This document shows positions 5,655 to 8,677 of a stretch of DNA of 8,677 bases, one piece after another. The stretch covers positions 1-8,677 of the forward strand of contig CAMLCW010000218.1 of NCBI GenBank assembly GCA_946478645.1, written 5' to 3'. The notes beneath the pieces were generated by a model. That model was not told the origin of the DNA and did not search any database. It saw only the letters and a list, made by a program, of their open reading frames with translations. A program made the position numbers and the translations under genes. The DNA is from an uncultured Variovorax sp. (GTDB lineage Bacteria > Pseudomonadota > Gammaproteobacteria > Burkholderiales > Burkholderiaceae). Numbering within the stretch: the stretch's first letter is position 1; every line of letters starts with the position of its first letter.

Positions 5655-8270
5655 TCACCGCGGCCGCGATCGCCGGGACGGCGGCCGGCGCGCACGCGGC
5701 GGCGCGGGCGGCCCCTTGCCCGGCCCTTCCTGCCCGAAGGCGAGCGTGCCCTTCACCTGCGCCACGTCGCCGGCCGTGACCACCCCGCCGGCGGCTTTCT
5801 CGAGCTGCTCGACCATGCGCGCGATGCGGTCGGCCACTTTTTCGTTCGAGAGCTTTTCACGGAACAGCTCCACCATGAGCGGAAACGCGAACGGCGTCGG
5901 CCGCTCGAGTGCCTTGAGCACCAGCCGCTGGCCCGCCATGCGCGCCAAGCTCGCGCCGAGGCGGCCGATCTCGAGCTCCTGCGCGAGCAGCTCCTGCTCG
6001 GCCTGCAACAGCAGCCGGTTGGCCGGGTCGTACTTGCGGAACACCTCCCAGAACAGCGATGACGAGGCCTGCAGCTGGCGGCTGCTGCGCCGCTCGCCCG
6101 GGTAGCCCTGGAACACCAGGCCCGAGACGCGCGCGATCTCGCGGAACCGGCGCTGCGCGAGCTCGCCTGCATTGAGCGAGGCCAGCACCTCGTGCAGCAG
6201 CGTGGCGTGCGCGTCGTTGCCCTGCGGCAATGCCAGCACCTGCGGCAGCAGCGCGGGCCAGTCGACCGGCACGGCGCTCAGCAGCTCGAAGCCGTAGTCG
6301 TTCACCGCGATCGAGAAGGTGCGTGCCTCGTGCTGCGCAACGCGCCACGCGAGCAGGCTCGCGAGCCCCATGTGCACCTGCCGCCCCGCGAACGGGTAGA
6401 GGAACAGGTGCGAGCCCTCGCGCGTGGTGAGCGTCTCGGCCAGCAGCGTCTGCGGCGTGGGCAGCGCCGACCATTGCTGCTGGATGTCGAGCAGCGGCCG
6501 CACGCACTGAAGCTCGGGCGAGCCGTAGCGGCCTTCGCCGGCGAGCGCGAGCTGCTGCACCACGGCGTCGGCCAGCGTGGACGACAGCGGCATGCGCCCG
6601 CCGTTCCAGCGCGGCACCGCGGCGCGCTGGCCCGTGGCGCGCCGCACCCAGGCCGTCATGTCGTGGATGCGCACGAGTTCGAGCAGCCGGCCGCCGAAGA
6701 GAAAGCAGTCGCCGGGCTTCATGCGCGCGACGAAACTCTCCTCGACGCTGCCGATGCGGCCGCCGCCGAGGTATTGCACCGCCATGCTGGCATCGCTCAC
6801 GATGGTGCCGATGTTCATGCGGTGGCGCCGCGCGAGCCGCGTGTCGGGCACGCGCCATACGCCCTCGGTATCGGGCATGGCGCGGCGGTAGTCGGGATAG
6901 GCGGCGAGCGAAGGTCCGCCCTGCGACACGAAGTCGAGGCACCAGGCCCAGCTCTCGCGCGAAAGATGTGCGTAGGCCGCCGTTGCGCGCACCTCGTCGT
7001 AGAGGTCGTCGGGCTTGAAGCCGCCGCCGAGCGCGATGGTGACCAGGTGCTGCACCAGCACGTCGAGCGGCTGCACCGGCGTCTGCCGCGCCTCGATGTG
7101 CCCGGCCGCAATGGCCGCGCGCGCCGCAGCGCCCTCGACCATCTCGATGCTGTGCGTGGGCACCAGCGTGATGCGCGACGGCCGGCCCGGCGCATGGCCC
7201 GAGCGGCCTGCCCGCTGCAGCAGCCGCGCCACGCCCTTGGGCGAGCCGATCTGCAGCACGCGCTCCACCGGCAGGAAGTCCACGCCCAGGTCGAGGCTTG
7301 ACGTGCAGACGACGGCCTTGAGTTCGCCGCTCTTGAGCCCGAGCTCGACCCATTCGCGCACCGCGCGGTCGAGCGAGCCATGGTGCAGCGCGATGGTGCC
7401 GGCCCATTCGGGCCGCGCCTCGAGCATGGCCTGGTACCAGATCTCGGCCTGCGAGCGGGTGTTGGTGAACACCAGCGTGGTGCTGCTCGCGGCGATCTCC
7501 TCGAGCACCTGCGGCAGCATCGTGAGGCCCAGGTGCCCGCCCCACGGAAAGCGCTCGGCCCGGCCCGGCAGCAGCGAATCGACGACGAGCTTCTTGGGCA
7601 CCGCGCCTTGCACGAGCACGCCCTCTTCGCTCTTCGCGCCACCCAGCAGGGCATGCATGGCTTCCTGCAGGTTGCCGAGCGTGGCCGACATGCCCCAGAC
7701 CGCAAGCCCGGCATTCCAGCGCCGAAGCCGCGCGAGCGCGAGCTGCACCTGCACGCCGCGCTTGTTGCCGAGCAGCTCGTGCCATTCGTCGACCACCACC
7801 ATGCGCACATGGCCCAGCACCTCGCGCGCATCGGCATGCGCGAGCAGCAGCGACAGGCTCTCGGGCGTGGTGACGAGCACTGTCGGCAGGCGCTCGTTCT
7901 GCGCGCTGCGCTCGGCCGACGAGGTGTCGCCGCTGCGCGCGCCCGCGCTCCAGCGCTGGTGCACTTCGGCGCCGAGCGCCTCGAGCGGCTGCTGCAGCGC
8001 GCGCAGCGTGTCGGCCGCGAGCGCGCGCATCGGCGTGATCCACAGCACCGTGAGCGGCGGCGCGACGGCCTTGCCGCTGCGCGATGGCGGCGCGGGCGCC
8101 GACGCGAACGCCTGCAGCGCGCCAAGCCACACGGCATAAGTCTTGCCCGCGCCGGTGGTGGCGTGCAGCAGGCCCGACTTGCCCTCGCCGATGGCTTTCC
8201 ACACGTCGCGCTGGAACTTGAAAGGCTTCCAGCCACGCGCGGCGAACCAGGCGTCGAGCGCTGCCTTGAT
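5655..8270 (-). CDS. Ligase-associated DNA damage response DEXH-box helicase (Lhr-Core type)
   Basis: A superfamily 2 ATP-dependent DNA helicase of the Lhr-Core family, partner of PdeM in ligase-associated repair. Numbered from codon 8270 it has about 871 residues. The family opening [11 protein letters not shown] lies at residues 4-14. Then come Walker A ATTGAGKT (37-44), [11 protein letters not shown] (Ia), TPESLSLLL (Ib), the Walker B box DEWH (161-164), MSATLGNL (III), [11 protein letters not shown] (IV), SSLDLGVDF (V) and QRAGRSGH (VI, 352-359). The remaining ~500 residues fit the winged-helix and Lhr-Core C-terminal domains. It ends in a Pro/Arg-rich tail of about 30 residues. The start is unresolved. 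There is no ATG, GTG or TTG at the expected place; two ATC codons (8273 and 8270) lie 4 and 7 bases after a perfect AAGGAG, and I used 8270 as the homology boundary. Canonical alternatives are GTG 8417 and GTG 8429, but these add a Pro/Gly-rich leader made of repeat DNA. The open frame running further right goes into homopolymer debris and is not real. The stop is at 5655-5657. Confidence 0.93.
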   Translation of the reverse strand: MKAALDAWFAARGWKPFKFQRDVWKAIGEGKSGLLHATTGAGKTYAVWLGALQAFASAPAPPSRSGKAVAPPLTVLWITPMRALAADTLRALQQPLEALGAEVHQRWSAGARSGDTSSAERSAQNERLPTVLVTTPESLSLLLAHADAREVLGHVRMVVVDEWHELLGNKRGVQVQLALARLRRWNAGLAVWGMSATLGNLQEAMHALLGGAKSEEGVLVQGAVPKKLVVDSLLPGRAERFPWGGHLGLTMLPQVLEEIAASSTTLVFTNTRSQAEIWYQAMLEARPEWAGTIALHHGSLDRAVREWVELGLKSGELKAVVCTSSLDLGVDFLPVERVLQIGSPKGVARLLQRAGRSGHAPGRPSRITLVPTHSIEMVEGAAARAAIAAGHIEARQTPVQPLDVLVQHLVTIALGGGFKPDDLYDEVRATAAYAHLSRESWAWCLDFVSQGGPSLAAYPDYRRAMPDTEGVWRVPDTRLARRHRMNIGTIVSDASMAVQYLGGGRIGSVEESFVARMKPGDCFLFGGRLLELVRIHDMTAWVRRATGQRAAVPRWNGGRMPLSSTLADAVVQQLALAGEGRYGSPELQCVRPLLDIQQQWSALPTPQTLLAETLTTREGSHLFLYPFAGRQVHMGLASLLAWRVAQHEARTFSIAVNDYGFELLSAVPVDWPALLPQVLALPQGNDAHATLLHEVLASLNAGELAQRRFREIARVSGLVFQGYPGERRSSRQLQASSSLFWEVFRKYDPANRLLLQAEQELLAQELEIGRLGASLARMAGQRLVLKALERPTPFAFPLMVELFREKLSNEKVADRIARMVEQLEKAAGGVVTAGDVAQVKGTLAFGQEGPGKGPPAPPRARRPPSRRSRPR

Positions 8271-8274
8271 GATC

Positions 8275-8313
8275 TTGCTCCTTCCCCCTCCGGGGGAAGG
8301 CTGGGATGGGGGC
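8275..8313 (+). repeat. 39-base palindromic element, copy 1
   Basis: Contains a perfect 9-base inverted repeat, CCTTCCCCC (8280-8288) and GGGGGAAGG (8292-8300), loop TCC. It is followed by CTGGGATGGGGGC. It lies inside copy A of the 100-base repeat, immediately upstream of the helicase homology start. No T-tract follows, so it is not a classical terminator. Confidence 0.85.
8278..8283 (-). promoter_or_regulatory. AAGGAG Shine-Dalgarno-like site before the helicase homology start
   Basis: On the minus strand AAGGAG is followed by CAAG and then two ATC codons. It is the right arm of the palindromic element, and the same AAGGAG occurs in the copy at 4431-4455, where no gene follows. It may serve as the helicase ribosome site, but it is inherent to the repeat and so is weak evidence for an ATC start. 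Confidence 0.4.
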
Positions 8314-8354
8314 GCGCGGCCTTCGACAGACGGCTGGCGCTGGATGCGCCGCTT

Positions 8355-8393
8355 GCCCCCACCCCTGCCCTCCCCCGGCGGGGGAGGGAGCAA
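8355..8393 (-). repeat. 39-base palindromic element, inverted diverged copy
   Basis: Lies between the two 100-base repeats and reads in the opposite direction. Its stem is CCCTCCCCC (8368-8376) and GGGGGAGGG (8380-8388), 9 perfect bases with loop GGC. The stem arms have changed together (CCTT to CCCT, AAGG to AGGG), which keeps the pairing. The trailing part on the minus strand is CAGGGGTGGGGGC, matching the other copies. Confidence 0.8.
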
Positions 8394-8431
8394 TTCGGGG
8401 TCCGATGCGGCGCTCACAGCAACACCCACGT

Positions 8432-8531
8432 GTCGAGCGCGGCCTTGATGATCTTGCTCCTTCCCCCTCCGGGGGAAGGCTGGGATGGGGGCACGCGGCC
8501 TTCGACAGACGGCTGGCGTTGGATGCGCCGC
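8432..8531. repeat. Copy B of the 100-base direct repeat
   Basis: Second copy, 97 of 100 identical to 8253-8352. On the minus strand it also carries AAGGAG, two ATC codons and codons for KAALD. After Asp it diverges to read TWVLL and stops at a TGA (8414-8416), so it cannot encode a helicase. That TGA overlaps a GTG (8415-8417) in the helicase frame. Copy B ends where the C homopolymer region begins, so its right boundary may be artificial. Confidence 0.88.
8454..8492 (+). repeat. 39-base palindromic element, copy 3
   Basis: Identical to the element at 8275-8313, with the 9-base stem arms at 8459-8467 and 8471-8479. It lies inside copy B of the 100-base repeat. Confidence 0.85.

Positions 8532-8677
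<146 letters not shown>

Larger units (their letters stand above)
8253..8352. repeat. Copy A of a 100-base direct repeat covering the helicase start region
   Basis: This segment is repeated at 8432-8531 with a constant offset of 179 bases. I count 97 of 100 identical positions, the three differences being single substitutions and no indels. On the minus strand it contains an upstream non-coding part, the palindromic element, AAGGAG, and the first helicase codons up to the Asp of ALD. Copy A is the one connected to the intact helicase. Confidence 0.9.

Noticed and set aside
6192..7301. Plus-strand open frame inside the helicase
   Set aside because: His/Arg-rich shadow antisense to conserved helicase motifs.
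8253..8531. Possible CRISPR array
   Set aside because: Only two 100-base direct repeats with one spacer-like gap that itself holds an inverted copy of the inner palindrome; size and structure do not fit CRISPR.

Overview
The window is very GC-rich and looks like a contig end from a beta-proteobacterium, probably Comamonadaceae near Variovorax or Acidovorax. That placement rests on the protein style, the dense codon-biased genes and the short C/G-rich palindromic intergenic repeats; it is an inference, not a database result. Eight complete or near-complete protein genes cover almost all of the sequence up to about 8270. I see no rRNA, tRNA, CRISPR array or insertion sequence.

Left part (2-2290, minus strand): three tightly packed genes read right to left. 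They are an NAD(P)-binding Rossmann-fold protein (1523-2290), an NTF2/SnoaL-like small protein (1026-1478) and a YheT-type alpha/beta hydrolase (2-1018). The gaps are a few bases to about 45 bases, so they are likely one transcript.

Middle part (2332-4430, plus strand): a lemA-TPM-TPM cassette. It encodes a LemA lipoprotein, an exported TPM-domain protein with membrane segments and a glycine-rich tail, and a second TPM-type protein lacking signal peptide and tail. It is divergent from the left operon, with only 41 bases between the start codons.

Right part (4463-8270): two members of the ligase-associated DNA repair cluster, both on the minus strand. These are the metallophosphoesterase nuclease PdeM (4463-5158) and the DEXH-box Lhr-Core type helicase (5655 to about 8270). 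A zinc-finger thioredoxin gene, trxC (5188-5640, plus strand), sits between them. The usual partners, an ATP-dependent DNA ligase and an exonuclease, are not in the window and would have to lie beyond the right end or elsewhere.

Right edge (8253-8677): a 100-base segment containing the helicase start region is repeated at an offset of 179 bases. Three copies of a 39-base palindromic element lie in and between the repeats, followed by homopolymer runs (22 C, 29 G, 18 A, 14 T) that look like assembly or sequencing debris. The helicase frame has no ATG, GTG or TTG where the family normally begins. I do not find convincing evidence of a previously undescribed system; the most interesting region is this repeat-invaded helicase start.
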